From a candidate division TM6 bacterium UASB340 (GTDB taxonomy: Bacteria > Babelota > Babeliae > Babelales > UASB340): 53,999 nt of DNA. The stretch is taken from the NCBI GenBank assembly GCA_001468925.1, contig LDIX01000001.1, positions 4,258 through 58,256 of the forward strand. The letters run 5' to 3'. The translations under genes were made by a program, and so were the position numbers. Shown piece after piece: positions 16,466-25,609 of the stretch. Under the pieces are notes generated by a model. The model was not told where the DNA came from and did no database searches. It worked only from the letters and a program-made list of their open reading frames with translations. Every line of letters begins with the position of its first letter. Position 1 is the first letter of the stretch.

Positions 16466-17929
16466 TTAGAATATAAAGGATATTGTTCCCATAATTGTTG
16501 TATTTCTATAAACCAATCTACCGTTCATATGAGTTTGAAAACCAAGTCCCACTTGCAATCCCGGGGTAAATTCATAGTTTACGCCACCTTGAAACATAGT
16601 GCTTCGCCATTCAGCATTTTTTTCATTAACTTCGGGCAAAAAATAAGCATTTCTTGAAGAATCACTTTCATTCATTTTTATTTCATCTCTATGATGTTTT
16701 AAATAAATAACATCAAGATATGCTGAAAAATCATCTATAAAGTATGGAGCATAAACCGATGCATTAAAATACCATGTAATTCCAGGATCAATCGTTACTC
16801 TTGCCTTCCATGGAAAAATACCCTGCTGATTTTTATCATTTGCTATTCGCTGATTATTTAATGTGCGTTTAAAAAAATGAGCAAAACCTCCACCGACGCC
16901 AAGTTGTACCGCGTCAGGGATATCAAAATTTATTGAACCGTCGGCTGTAATTCCCCAAAAGCCATTGTTACCGGTAGGAAGAGAAAATGCTACATCCGGA
17001 TTTTTTTCTTTACCGGTTGGCAGCCAAGCGCCTACAGCTAAATATGGGACCAAATTTACAACATGCTCGTCATCTCTATCCATTAATTTAAAAGCATCTC
17101 GGTAGTAAAGTTGTACAAACGTATCTTCCAAATTTATCTCTTGTCTTTGAGCAATATCAAGTCCCAATTCTTTACAAATTGCATCCATTTTTTCATATTT
17201 TGTTAAATATTTTTGTATATAAATTTTATCAACATCTTCACCTGGCGTTGGTAAATAAAATGATGGTGTCGTTCTGTAATCAACCAATCCTGTTTTTATA
17301 TTAAGTCCAAGCCCAATTTTTGATACAAAATTTAATTCCAAACGAATTCCCATCTTTTCAGTATCAACATAAGTTGTTGGCATTTTAGTTTTAAATACTG
17401 TTTCGTCAAAATTTTCAGATTTTGTATAATCGATAGAAATTGTTTTTAAATCAAAATCAGTTGCACCACCTTCACTTTGATCATCCAAAACTCTCCAAGC
17501 ATCACTTAATCTTGGGTAATATCCTTGCGTTGTGGCGTCCGGAATATATGGCTGATCACCGCCGGCAGCTTGCGCTAATGCAAAGGGTTTGCTAGAAGGA
17601 GATGCACTAATTAATGTTTGCGCATTATTGCGACCATAAAAAAGTCCCGCCATATTCCACCAGCCAAAAATATCACCTTCCGGCGTTTTTTCACCCTCTT
17701 TATTTCTGGCATGAGAAGTAGTTTGATAAAAAGGCGAGATATGCAATCCGGCTTCAATCGAGCCACTTTCTATTTTTTTATAATATTTATTGGTACCTTG
17801 TATCGTATGATAGGCAAACGGATCATATTGATTATACATTAATGTTGAATAAACAAATTCAGGAACAAACACAATCGATAGCGAAATAAATAATAATTTT
17901 GAAAAAAAATTTGAGAAAAAAAATTTCAT
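16466..17929 (-). CDS. Outer-membrane beta-barrel protein (paralogue of 27642-28970)
   Basis: A 487-residue protein with a signal peptide (about 1-28, LLFISLSIVFVPEFVYS) and alternating aromatic/polar beta strands ending in the terminal phenylalanine typical of barrels inserted by the Bam machinery (GTISFIF). It shares a signature with the protein at 27642: LPTGKEKNPDVAFSLPTGNN followed by FWGITADGSINFDIP and a GVGGGFAHFF stretch here, versus CPTGERV, SIPTGYNHHWGLTGSLELDFG and GGFTWFF there. The two are therefore paralogues. Function is unknown; porin or adhesin are both possible. Confidence 0.75.
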   Translation of the reverse strand: MKFFFSNFFSKLLFISLSIVFVPEFVYSTLMYNQYDPFAYHTIQGTNKYYKKIESGSIEAGLHISPFYQTTSHARNKEGEKTPEGDIFGWWNMAGLFYGRNNAQTLISASPSSKPFALAQAAGGDQPYIPDATTQGYYPRLSDAWRVLDDQSEGGATDFDLKTISIDYTKSENFDETVFKTKMPTTYVDTEKMGIRLELNFVSKIGLGLNIKTGLVDYRTTPSFYLPTPGEDVDKIYIQKYLTKYEKMDAICKELGLDIAQRQEINLEDTFVQLYYRDAFKLMDRDDEHVVNLVPYLAVGAWLPTGKEKNPDVAFSLPTGNNGFWGITADGSINFDIPDAVQLGVGGGFAHFFKRTLNNQRIANDKNQQGIFPWKARVTIDPGITWYFNASVYAPYFIDDFSAYLDVIYLKHHRDEIKMNESDSSRNAYFLPEVNEKNAEWRSTMFQGGVNYEFTPGLQVGLGFQTHMNGRLVYRNTTIMGTISFIF

Positions 17930-18142
17930 TTGGCAATCCCTTCTACTTTTTTATTAAAGTCACAATGTTTTATATCAATATTAAAGTTAATAGGTCAAGA
18001 TCTTCAAAATTTATCACCTAAATATTGATATTGTATAAGAATTTAAAATAACAAAATTTAACCCAGTTTCAAATAAAGTTTTTTTTTGTTATTTTAATTG
18101 TTATTAAAAGCAAACTATTATTTAAAATAAATATTAAAAAAC

Positions 18143-18379
18143 ATGTATTGTAAATATTATCAAGCAAATAGCTTAAAACATATGACCTGGTTCGTTTTTG
18201 GAACATTTAGAAATGAAGAAAATGTTGCCTTTGGCCGAACATTAGATAAAAAAGAATCTTTGTTGGAATTTTTTGTAGCCCCTGCATATGAAGAAAGATT
18301 TTTAAAAATAATGAAATATCTTTCAAGCAAAGGCTACATTTTTAATCTTAAAGAAGCTGAAAACAGATTAAAAGACTAG
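18143..18379 (+). CDS. Small conserved-looking protein, unknown function
   Basis: A 78-residue soluble protein with a beta-rich first half and a helical second half (PAYEERFLKIMKYLSSKGYIFNLKEAENRLKD). The layout recalls the small DUF4911-type proteins, but I cannot confirm this. Its stop overlaps the gltX stop by 4 bases in convergent orientation. The ATG lacks a strong ribosome site, which lowers confidence; codon use and the well-formed amphipathic helix favour a real gene. Confidence 0.6.
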   Translation: MYCKYYQANSLKHMTWFVFGTFRNEENVAFGRTLDKKESLLEFFVAPAYEERFLKIMKYLSSKGYIFNLKEAENRLKD

Positions 18380-19806
18380 CTTATTTTTTTAAGCCTTACA
18401 GAAATCTCTTTATCCGGCAAAATCTCAAATAAATCATGAACCGAGACACCATTAAACTTTCCTGTCAGTAAATATCTTACAGTTCCAAAAATCTCTTTCA
18501 TTGAAAGTTCATAATCTTTAGCATCTGCTTTTATATTTTGTAAAAATATTTCAGTTTTATCGCAAACATCGCAATGCTTATTAATAATTTTTAGTATAAA
18601 TTTTGTTTTATCGTCACCAAATTGCTTTTTAATTTCGTCTATTGACACTTTAGGCTGATTAAAATAAAAATTTAAAACTTCGCCAATATCTTTTAGTGTT
18701 CTTAAATCTGTTTTTATTTTTGATAAAATAAATTCCAAACTTTTATCATCTAAAGTTACGCTTTCTTCTATTTGTTCATGTAAAAACGGTTTTACCAACC
18801 GTACAAGTCTGTCTGCAGGTGTACGCTCAATCCATTTATGATTAACCCAATGAAGTTTTTCCAGATCAAATTTAATAGAACCTGTAGATGATACTTTTTC
18901 AAATTCAAAATTTTGTGTAAGTTCACCAATACTTTGAATTTCATCTTTAAAAGAATTTCCCAATAATGCAACAAAATTTAAAATTGCCTCAGGTAAGAAT
19001 CCGGCCTCTTTTAACTCTTGTATGCCAAAACCAAAATCACGTTTTGACATTTTTTTACCATCCGAATTCAATAACATTGGTAAATGCCAGAATTTTGGCA
19101 ACGGATATGAACATGCATAAAATAAAGACGCTTGCATTGCCGCATTTGTAAGATGATCTTCACCTCTTATAACATGTGTAATTTTCATTAAATAATCATC
19201 TACAAAATTGGAGAATAAAAATGTAAAAGATCCATCTTGTCGAGTTAATGCAAAATCTGAAAAATTTTTCATTTCAAATTTTATAATACCGCGCTCCATA
19301 CTATCTATTTCTACAACCGAATCCTGATTAACTTTAAATCTCCAAATAAATGGAATGCCGGCAACAATTTTTTCTTTTATTTTATCATCTGATAAATGCA
19401 AACAAGTTCTGTCATATCTGGGAGGCATATTGTTGGCAATTTGTGCTTCACGCTTTTCTTCAAGTTCTTCTTTACTACAAAAACATCTATAAACAAGCTG
19501 ATTGCGAATCATATCATCAAGCTGTTTTTGGTACTTTGCTGTACGTTCAGACTGAAAATATGGCCCAAAATCTCCTCCAATCATAGGACCTTCATCATAT
19601 TTTAAAGATAGCCATTTTAAAATTTCAACTATATTTGATCCTGATTCGTCTATATTTCTATTTTGATCAGTATCTTCTATTCTTAAAACAAATGTTCCCT
19701 TTTTTTGATGCGCAAAAAGATAGTTAAGTAGAGCAGCACGCACATTTCCTATATGCATAAATCCCGTAGGGGATGGTGCAAATCTAACTCTTATTTTTTT
19801 TAACAT
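18376..19806 (-). CDS. gltX: Glutamyl-tRNA synthetase
   Basis: A 476-residue class I synthetase charging tRNA-Glu. The HIGH-type motif is SPTGFMHIGNVRAALLNYLF near residue 10, and the KMSKS motif is KKMSKRDFG near residue 240. The zinc-binding pattern is visible as CFC at about 106-108 and YDRTC further on. Whether it is Glu-specific or also charges tRNA-Gln cannot be read safely from the sequence. It is divergent from the cysteine synthase-like gene. Its length is normal for the family. Confidence 0.95.
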   Translation of the reverse strand: MLKKIRVRFAPSPTGFMHIGNVRAALLNYLFAHQKKGTFVLRIEDTDQNRNIDESGSNIVEILKWLSLKYDEGPMIGGDFGPYFQSERTAKYQKQLDDMIRNQLVYRCFCSKEELEEKREAQIANNMPPRYDRTCLHLSDDKIKEKIVAGIPFIWRFKVNQDSVVEIDSMERGIIKFEMKNFSDFALTRQDGSFTFLFSNFVDDYLMKITHVIRGEDHLTNAAMQASLFYACSYPLPKFWHLPMLLNSDGKKMSKRDFGFGIQELKEAGFLPEAILNFVALLGNSFKDEIQSIGELTQNFEFEKVSSTGSIKFDLEKLHWVNHKWIERTPADRLVRLVKPFLHEQIEESVTLDDKSLEFILSKIKTDLRTLKDIGEVLNFYFNQPKVSIDEIKKQFGDDKTKFILKIINKHCDVCDKTEIFLQNIKADAKDYELSMKEIFGTVRYLLTGKFNGVSVHDLFEILPDKEISVRLKKIS

Positions 19807-19896
19807 TTTTTACCTTTTCAAATAAAAGAAAAAATTCTAGACTAGCCCTTGTATATAAAGTTATTTTATCCATTTATTTAAAAAAAAATAATTATC

Positions 19897-20916
19897 ATGA
19901 AAAAAAATATAAAATTTAAAAATATATTGGATTCAATAGGCAACACGCCCATAGTTCATTTGGACTTTTTAAACTCTGAATTTGGAATTAAGCCCACAGT
20001 TTTGGCAAAGCTTGAATTTTTAAACCCGGGCGGAAGTGTTAAAGATCGCTCTGCTTTTTTTATGGTGGAGCAAGCTGAAAAAGAAGGTTTATTAAAACCG
20101 GGCGGAACTATCATAGAAGCAAGTTCGGGAAATCAAGGTATTGCACTTGCAATGATTGGTGCAGTTAAAGGTTACAATGTAATTATAACCGTACCGGACA
20201 GAACAAGTGAAGAAAAAGTTGATGCACTACGCGCTTACGGTGCAACAGTTTATTTATGTAAAAATACGGATAAGCTTGAAGATCCTGAAGGTTACCACAC
20301 AAAGGCAGAAATTTTGCATAAACAAATTCCAGGCTCTTTTATGCCCAATCAATATTACAATAAAGCTAATCCAAAGGCTCACTATGCAACAACCGGAAAA
20401 GAAATTTGGGAACAAACTGAAGGCCAAGTAACTCACGTTATAGTTGGAGCCGGAAGCTGCGGAACAATTTCAGGTGTTGGCAAATATTTAAAAGAAAAAA
20501 ATAAAAATATAAAAATTATAGGTGCCGACGCTGCAACAAGTGCATATTCAAGTAAAAATCCCAAAGCATACATGTCTGAAGGAATTGGAATCGACATAAT
20601 AACTGATACATTTGACGCGTCAGTTATAGATCAAATAATTCCGGTAACTGATGAAAAAGCGTTTGCCACAACAAGATTTTTGGCTCAAAGAGGTTTTCTT
20701 GTTGGTATAAGTAGCGGTGCAGTAATGGATGCTACATTAAATTATTGCAAAGATTTAAAAGAATCTGATATTGTAGTAATAGTTTTCGGAGATTCGGGAA
20801 GATCTTATTTAAAAAAGGTTTTTGGATCAAGTGCTTTATTTAAAGATGCTATATTTCCAAAGGACTGGATCCTTAATCAAGTTCAGGATGACAAAAAAGA
20901 AGAGAAAGAATTTTAA
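19897..20916 (+). CDS. Cysteine synthase / cystathionine beta-synthase-type PLP enzyme with repeat-derived tail
   Basis: A 339-residue fold-type II PLP enzyme. The PLP lysine is Lys49 in NPGGSVKDRSA; EASSGNQGIALA binds the substrate carboxylate and VGAGSCGTISGVGKYLKE binds the phosphate. GIGIDIITDTFD, RGFLVGISSGAVMDA and GDSGRSYLKKVF are closer to cystathionine beta-synthase-like and CysM-like enzymes than to CysK; no CBS domains follow. Cysteine synthesis or transsulfuration is inferred. The last 15 residues (KDWILNQVQDDKKEEKEF region) are encoded largely by a dispersed palindromic repeat (20863-20892), so the natural C-terminus was probably replaced or extended. Confidence 0.85.
   Translation: MKKNIKFKNILDSIGNTPIVHLDFLNSEFGIKPTVLAKLEFLNPGGSVKDRSAFFMVEQAEKEGLLKPGGTIIEASSGNQGIALAMIGAVKGYNVIITVPDRTSEEKVDALRAYGATVYLCKNTDKLEDPEGYHTKAEILHKQIPGSFMPNQYYNKANPKAHYATTGKEIWEQTEGQVTHVIVGAGSCGTISGVGKYLKEKNKNIKIIGADAATSAYSSKNPKAYMSEGIGIDIITDTFDASVIDQIIPVTDEKAFATTRFLAQRGFLVGISSGAVMDATLNYCKDLKESDIVVIVFGDSGRSYLKKVFGSSALFKDAIFPKDWILNQVQDDKKEEKEF
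20863..20892 (+). repeat. Dispersed palindromic repeat inside a coding 3' end
   Basis: These 30 bases match the reverse complement of 36771-36800 at 29 of 30 positions. The element is a hairpin (ATCCTTAA...TTCAGGAT, one mismatch in the arms). Here it is read in frame and gives DWILNQVQDD. A related element with GC-rich arms lies at 32013-32040. Confidence 0.85.
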
Positions 20917-20932
20917 TATAATAAAGAAAAAA

Positions 20933-21766
20933 ATGGCTGAAAATTTTTACAAGTACGAATCACTTGGTAACGATTTTATTTTAATAGATTATTTTTATAA
21001 AGATGCTGATTTTTTAAAAGAAAAGCTTAATGATCCTGTTTGGAAAAATTTTGTTATAGATTCGTGCAATAGACATTTTGGAATTGGTGCCGATGGAGTT
21101 TTGGTTTTAAAAAAAGATATTTCCGGCAATTATCCGGAACTTTTAATTTTTAATTCCGACGGAAGCCAAGCGGAAACATGTCTTAATGGTTTACGCTGTG
21201 CAGCGCTTCACCTTAGAGAGTATCATGATATTAATAAAATTTTTACTTTTAAAATGGGTAAAAAGCTTATTAATTGCACAATAAATAAAAATATTATTAC
21301 AACAAAAATTTCAGGCCTAGTTTATTCCGGTTCAAGGCAAATAACATTAAATAACAAGTCAGAATTTCATGGTCACGTTGTTAGCGTTGGGAATCCGCAT
21401 TTTATAATTACAAAAAAAGTTACGCCTGATTGGGTAGAAAAATATGGGAAATTTATAGAATCTCATGAACTATTTTTAAATAAAACAAATGTAGAATTCG
21501 TTTGGCCAAATTTTTATCAAAATAAAAATACAAAATCTATTTCCAATTATAATGTTCTTGTATATGAAAGAGGTGTTGGTCCAACACTTTCTTGCGGTTC
21601 CGGAGCAAGTGCCATTTGCTGGTTTTTATACAAAACTAGAAAAATAGTAACTTCTCAAAAAATAACCTTAAACTTTTTAGGCGGATACATAATTTGCTGG
21701 GTCGATAAAAATGAATTTGTAAATCTACAAGCTAAGGCTAGATTGGTATTCAAAGGGCAAATATAA
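20933..21766 (+). CDS. dapF: Diaminopimelate epimerase
   Basis: A 277-residue DapF, which converts LL- to meso-diaminopimelate for lysine and peptidoglycan. The two catalytic cysteines are Cys83 (ETCLNGLRCA; usual CGNG has become CLNG) and Cys221 (PTLSCGSGASA). SLGNDFILID, RHFGIGADGVLVL, FNSDGSQAE and SVGNPHFII are conserved. The frame is open for 37 codons upstream, but that part overlaps the preceding gene and its repeat; the ATG at 20933 gives the family start (FYKYESLGNDF). The ribosome site is weak (A-rich). It begins 17 bases after the upstream stop. Confidence 0.93.
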   Translation: MAENFYKYESLGNDFILIDYFYKDADFLKEKLNDPVWKNFVIDSCNRHFGIGADGVLVLKKDISGNYPELLIFNSDGSQAETCLNGLRCAALHLREYHDINKIFTFKMGKKLINCTINKNIITTKISGLVYSGSRQITLNNKSEFHGHVVSVGNPHFIITKKVTPDWVEKYGKFIESHELFLNKTNVEFVWPNFYQNKNTKSISNYNVLVYERGVGPTLSCGSGASAICWFLYKTRKIVTSQKITLNFLGGYIICWVDKNEFVNLQAKARLVFKGQI

Positions 21767-21867
21767 AAAACCCTTTTACTTAAAAGCACAAATTCTGGTA
21801 TTATATAAAAAATAAATTTAAAATTTAATTAAATTCAAGCTCAGACCCTTATGAAAGGTAAAATTAA

Positions 21868-23490
21868 ATGCAAGATAGTATCATTACGCTATTGCCTCCA
21901 ATTATTGTAATAACTTTGGCATTTTTTACACATAGAATTATTTCATCTTTAATTATTGGTCTTTTAACAGCAAGTTTAATTTACAATAACTTTGCAATTA
22001 TAGATTCAATCAAAAACGTAATAAAAGTTATTTGGGACACATCTCAATTACAAAATTTAACATCTATAAATGGATTATTTGAAAGTAACAGTATTTTACT
22101 ATTTTTATTTTTAATAATTTTAGGAATACTTATAACATTATTAAGTCATTCCGGAGGGTCTCAAGCTTTTCAAAATTATATAAACAAAAAAATAAAAACA
22201 TCACAAGGCGCTCAGATGGCAAGCCTTTTACTTTCAAAACTATTTTCGATTGATGATTCGTTTAGTTGTGTTTCAGTTGGCTCAATCATGCGACCAATAT
22301 CAGATAAATTTAAAGTATCAAGAACAAAATTAGCTTTTTTAATAAACTCTTTGGCTCCAGCTTTAGCTGTACTAATTCCAATATCAAGTTGGAGTGCCAT
22401 AATAATTCTTAATATAAATAATGCAAAAATATCAGATATATTAAAAACCAAGCCATTAATATATTGCGATCCATTTTATTTATATCTTGGTGTAATACCA
22501 TTTACATTTTATTCTATCATAACAATATTATCTTCATGGTTTATAATAAAAAAGAATATATCATTTGGTATTCTTAAAAAACATGAAACTATTGCCAGTT
22601 CGACAGGAAATTTATTTGGCGGAAAAGAACCGGATAAAATTAAAGATCAAGAATTAACAACGCCGGAAAATCAAGCTCATATTTTTGATTTTATATTTCC
22701 AATAATATCTTTGATTTCATCAATAGTTATATTCATGCTTTACACCGGAAAGTTTTTTCTTTTTGGCGGATCCAATAATTTTATAGCAGCTATAAAAGAT
22801 AGTCACCCGGTATTGGCATTAATGCTTGGATCTTTATTTACATTATTATTAACACTAATTCTTTTAAAGATTAGAAAAACAATTAAATTGAAAAATTTAG
22901 GTCTAATAACATATGAAGGCGCAATGCTTTTGGCCCCTGCAATTATAACGCTAATTCTTGCATGGTCTTTTTCAGAAATTTTAAATAGTCAATTATTAAC
23001 CGGAAAATATTTGGCTTCTGTTTTATTAAAATATGTAAATTTAAAATTTTTACCTTTAATGATGCTATTAATTACAACAATAATATCGATAGGAATTGGT
23101 TCAGCTTGGGGTGCAATGGCAATCATGATTCCAATAGCAGTAAATATGCTTGCTTCATTTACAAGTATTAAAAGCCCTATACCGGTTCAACAATTACCTA
23201 TGATTTATCCACTTTTGGGCGCTATTCTTTCCGGAGCCGTATCTGGAAATCATTTGTCACCAACATCAGATACTATAATAATTTCATCAAGAAGTTGTGG
23301 AATAAAATTAATTGATTTGGTTAAAGCTCAAGCCGCTTATAGTTTTCCTGTTTTATTTTCAAGTGCAATTGCATTTTTATTGTCAGGATTAATTATAGAA
23401 ATAGCACCGCTACCGTTTGTGTTTGCAATATCACTATTTTTCGGATTATTTACAAATTTTATAATTTTAAAAATTAGAAACAAAAACTAA
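21868..23490 (+). CDS. NhaC-type Na+/H+ antiporter family membrane protein
   Basis: A 540-residue polytopic protein with about a dozen hydrophobic segments. The family marks are FSIDDSFSCVSVGSIMRPI near residue 130, and SGAVSGNHLSPTSDTIIISS near 460, which corresponds to the GNHCSPISDT block of NhaC-like carriers. It is likely an inner-membrane Na+/H+ antiporter for pH and sodium balance; some family members instead exchange amino or organic acids, so the substrate is inferred. The ATG follows AAAGG. The gene ends 4 bases into the convergent HAS-barrel-like gene. Confidence 0.85.
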   Translation: MQDSIITLLPPIIVITLAFFTHRIISSLIIGLLTASLIYNNFAIIDSIKNVIKVIWDTSQLQNLTSINGLFESNSILLFLFLIILGILITLLSHSGGSQAFQNYINKKIKTSQGAQMASLLLSKLFSIDDSFSCVSVGSIMRPISDKFKVSRTKLAFLINSLAPALAVLIPISSWSAIIILNINNAKISDILKTKPLIYCDPFYLYLGVIPFTFYSIITILSSWFIIKKNISFGILKKHETIASSTGNLFGGKEPDKIKDQELTTPENQAHIFDFIFPIISLISSIVIFMLYTGKFFLFGGSNNFIAAIKDSHPVLALMLGSLFTLLLTLILLKIRKTIKLKNLGLITYEGAMLLAPAIITLILAWSFSEILNSQLLTGKYLASVLLKYVNLKFLPLMMLLITTIISIGIGSAWGAMAIMIPIAVNMLASFTSIKSPIPVQQLPMIYPLLGAILSGAVSGNHLSPTSDTIIISSRSCGIKLIDLVKAQAAYSFPVLFSSAIAFLLSGLIIEIAPLPFVFAISLFFGLFTNFIILKIRNKN

Positions 23491-24071
23491 AAAATATTTT
23501 GAACCCTTTTTAAAAAGAGTTTCAATCTTTTATAGTCATTTCCACTTAATAAAGAAAAATCATAACAAAAATTTTCTATATATTTTTGTGAAATTAATTT
23601 TTTATTATTTAAATTACTAAGAATAACTAAAAGTAACTCATCAATATTATCTATATTATTAGAAAATAAAACATATAAAAAATTTGTTTGTGAATAAACA
23701 ACTCGCTCAACTTCAGGCTCACATTTTTTTACAAACGTATGTATTTTTACTGCAGAATCAGGTATTTGATAATATATTTTTGAATTGTTTTCAGAATATC
23801 CAATAATAGATACATTAAAAATTGTTTTTAAAAATTCAAAAATTTGCGGCTGATCTCGCTTTAATTCTTCTTCTGTTTTTTTATAAATAAACGGATAATG
23901 TGTGGAGTCTATGGATTTAGTAGCAACAGAAGTTACTATGCCATAAATTTTTTTATTATTTGTTTCAACTTCAACCAAAGATCCAAAGATAGGTGGTTTT
24001 TCAATATCCCAAGCTTGTGCTAAATAATTACCAAGATTTGATTCAATAATTTCAGCAAAAGACTGTTCCAA
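23487..24071 (-). CDS. HAS-barrel-like protein, unknown function
   Basis: A 194-residue soluble protein. Residues about 22-75 (FGSLVEVETNNKKIYGIVTSVATKSIDSTHYPF) look like the small beta-barrel called HAS-barrel, which forms the N-terminus of HerA-type ATPases and also occurs alone. No ATPase domain follows. The C-terminal half is mixed alpha/beta and ends in a leucine/lysine-rich helix. It lies just downstream of rnhB (17 bases), so they are probably co-transcribed. The assignment rests on pattern only and the function is unknown. Confidence 0.55.
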   Translation of the reverse strand: MEQSFAEIIESNLGNYLAQAWDIEKPPIFGSLVEVETNNKKIYGIVTSVATKSIDSTHYPFIYKKTEEELKRDQPQIFEFLKTIFNVSIIGYSENNSKIYYQIPDSAVKIHTFVKKCEPEVERVVYSQTNFLYVLFSNNIDNIDELLLVILSNLNNKKLISQKYIENFCYDFSLLSGNDYKRLKLFLKRVQNIF

Positions 24072-24088
24072 ACTCTCTCCAATTAATT

Positions 24089-24751
24089 TTAAAAAATAGT
24101 ATTCTGTTTTTCTCCATTCTTATTAACAATATTATTCAAAAAAGTTTTTCTGTGAATTATAGTTACGCCGGAATTTTGTATCGCCGATACATGATCTTGC
24201 GTTCCATAACCTTTGTGCGAATCAAATTTATATGCCGGAAAAATTTTATCTATCTTGTCCATTAAATTATCTCTGAAAACTTTAGCCACTATTGAAGCTG
24301 CAGCAATCGACGGTGAGATAGATTCACCTTTGGGAAAATAAAATAATTTTAAATCTTGTTGTAAAAAACTTATATCTATTGGCATAGCATCCGTAAGTAC
24401 AAATTCTATATTTTTTATATTAAGCGGAATAGTATAAAACAACTGAATCAAAGCTTTTTCCATAGTTATTTTAGTAGTTTGATAAATATTTAGACTATCA
24501 ATTTTTTTATGATCAGAAATTGCAACAGAATAAAAACAATTTTTTTCAATCCAAGTAAATGCAGTTTCTCTTTCTTGCTGCGTCAAAATTTTTGAATCTT
24601 TTAATAACTCATAACTACTACTCAATGGCAATATACAGGCCGCAGTAACAACAGGCCCGGCAAGACACCCTCTTCCGACTTCATCTATTCCACAAACATA
24701 TTTTTTATTTTCCCAAGCTTGATTTTCGTAAAAGTTTTTTGTTAGCTTCAT
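24089..24751 (-). CDS. rnhB: Ribonuclease HII
   Basis: A 220-residue RNase HII, which removes misincorporated ribonucleotides and RNA-DNA hybrids from the chromosome. The active-site acidic residues are visible in CGIDEVGRGCLAGPVV (Asp and Glu), in VLTDAMPID and in the SIAAASIVAKVFRD region. The C-terminus has HKGYGTQDH, typical of the family. It is the first gene of a two-gene minus-strand unit with the HAS-barrel-like protein and is divergent from the XRE regulator at 24872. Confidence 0.95.
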   Translation of the reverse strand: MKLTKNFYENQAWENKKYVCGIDEVGRGCLAGPVVTAACILPLSSSYELLKDSKILTQQERETAFTWIEKNCFYSVAISDHKKIDSLNIYQTTKITMEKALIQLFYTIPLNIKNIEFVLTDAMPIDISFLQQDLKLFYFPKGESISPSIAAASIVAKVFRDNLMDKIDKIFPAYKFDSHKGYGTQDHVSAIQNSGVTIIHRKTFLNNIVNKNGEKQNTIF

Positions 24752-24803
24752 TTAATTCAACTAGGACGGTTTAAAAAATAAAAAAATTATTTAATTATTC
24801 TAT

Positions 24804-24832
24804 TTGACACAATTTATTTAAATTATAATAAT
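24804..24832 (+). promoter_or_regulatory. Candidate sigma-70 promoter for the regulator at 24872
   Basis: A perfect TTGACA lies at 24804-24809. Seventeen bases further is AATAAT (24827-24832), and a perfect TATAAT overlaps it with a short 14-base spacer (24824-24829). The start codon is about 40 bases downstream, after AAGGAG. Confidence 0.55.
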
Positions 24833-24871
24833 ATCATAAATTATATTTTTTAAAAATTAAGGAGTACTTTA

Positions 24872-25552
24872 ATGGCATCAACTCAACTAAGAGTGAAAGA
24901 GCTTCTGCGCGAAAGAGGTTGGACTACTAAAGTTTTAGCTGAAAAGACAGGTATGTCTGAAAGTTATTTGACTCATATAAAAAACGGAACAAGACGTTGG
25001 AATGAAGATTCTTTAAAAAAATTAGCTGTAGCTTTTGATCTTTCACCCATAGATCTTTTTTTATACAAAAAATCCAGAACTGATGATGTCGACAAAAATG
25101 TAAAACTACCTGAAACTACAGGTGTTGATTTGCAATTAAAAGTAGTTCCTGTTGTTGGTCAAATTCCTGCAAATCCATCAGCCTATAACAATCAAATGGT
25201 CCAAGTTACATCCGGATTTAAAGATGTTTTCGTTCCTGTATTTAACATTGCTGATGATTCCATGTTTTGCCTTTTTGTAAAAAGCAATAACATGGCACCC
25301 AATTTTGTAAAAGGCGATTATTTAATAATTTCTCCTGAAAGCTGGACTAGATCGGGCGATATAGCTGCCGTTGAATATACCGCGGGCAATAATTCATCAC
25401 CAACAATTGGCATAATGCAAATAACTTATATGGACGATTTTATAGTTTTAGAATCCGTAAACCATAAAACTGCACCGGTTGCTCTTGTTAATGGAAAAGA
25501 TAATTTTAGAGTTATCGGTAAAGTAATACATAGATACCAAAAATTAGGTTAA
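24872..25552 (+). CDS. XRE-family regulator with inactive S24-like C-terminal domain (copy 1)
   Basis: A 226-residue DNA-binding regulator. Residues about 5-65 are an XRE helix-turn-helix (VLAEKTGMSESYLTHIKNG as the HTH). Residues about 90-226 match the LexA/CI-like S24 fold (VKSNNMAPNFVKGDYLIISP, GDIAAVEY). The nucleophile position that reads Ser in GDSM is Asn140, and the general-base lysine region (IGIMQITYM) has no lysine, so self-cleavage is not expected; the domain likely only dimerises or senses a ligand. It is a close paralogue of the protein at 26535, with an identical recognition helix. The ATG follows AAGGAG. A strong terminator follows. Confidence 0.85.
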   Translation: MASTQLRVKELLRERGWTTKVLAEKTGMSESYLTHIKNGTRRWNEDSLKKLAVAFDLSPIDLFLYKKSRTDDVDKNVKLPETTGVDLQLKVVPVVGQIPANPSAYNNQMVQVTSGFKDVFVPVFNIADDSMFCLFVKSNNMAPNFVKGDYLIISPESWTRSGDIAAVEYTAGNNSSPTIGIMQITYMDDFIVLESVNHKTAPVALVNGKDNFRVIGKVIHRYQKLG

Positions 25553-25561
25553 TAGAAACAA

Positions 25562-25594
25562 AAAAAAGCCCGGTAAAAATTACCGGGCTTTTTT
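25562..25594. terminator. Bidirectional terminator between the XRE gene and rpsR
   Basis: AAAAAAGCCCGGTA and TACCGGGCTTTTTT pair perfectly over 14 bp around a 5-base loop. The A- and T-runs on both sides let it stop transcripts from both convergent genes. Confidence 0.92.
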
Positions 25595-25609
25595 AATATA
25601 AAACTCTTT

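Noticed and set aside
18045-18095. Inverted repeat AAAATAACAAAA...TTTTGTTATTTT in the gap before the 78-residue gene
   Set aside because: It is purely A/T with a loop of about 27 bases; such matches are expected by chance in this composition.
20822-20932. Extended start of dapF, adding 37 residues
   Set aside because: The extension overlaps the upstream coding end and its repeat, has no family similarity, and the ATG at 20933 gives the standard DapF start.
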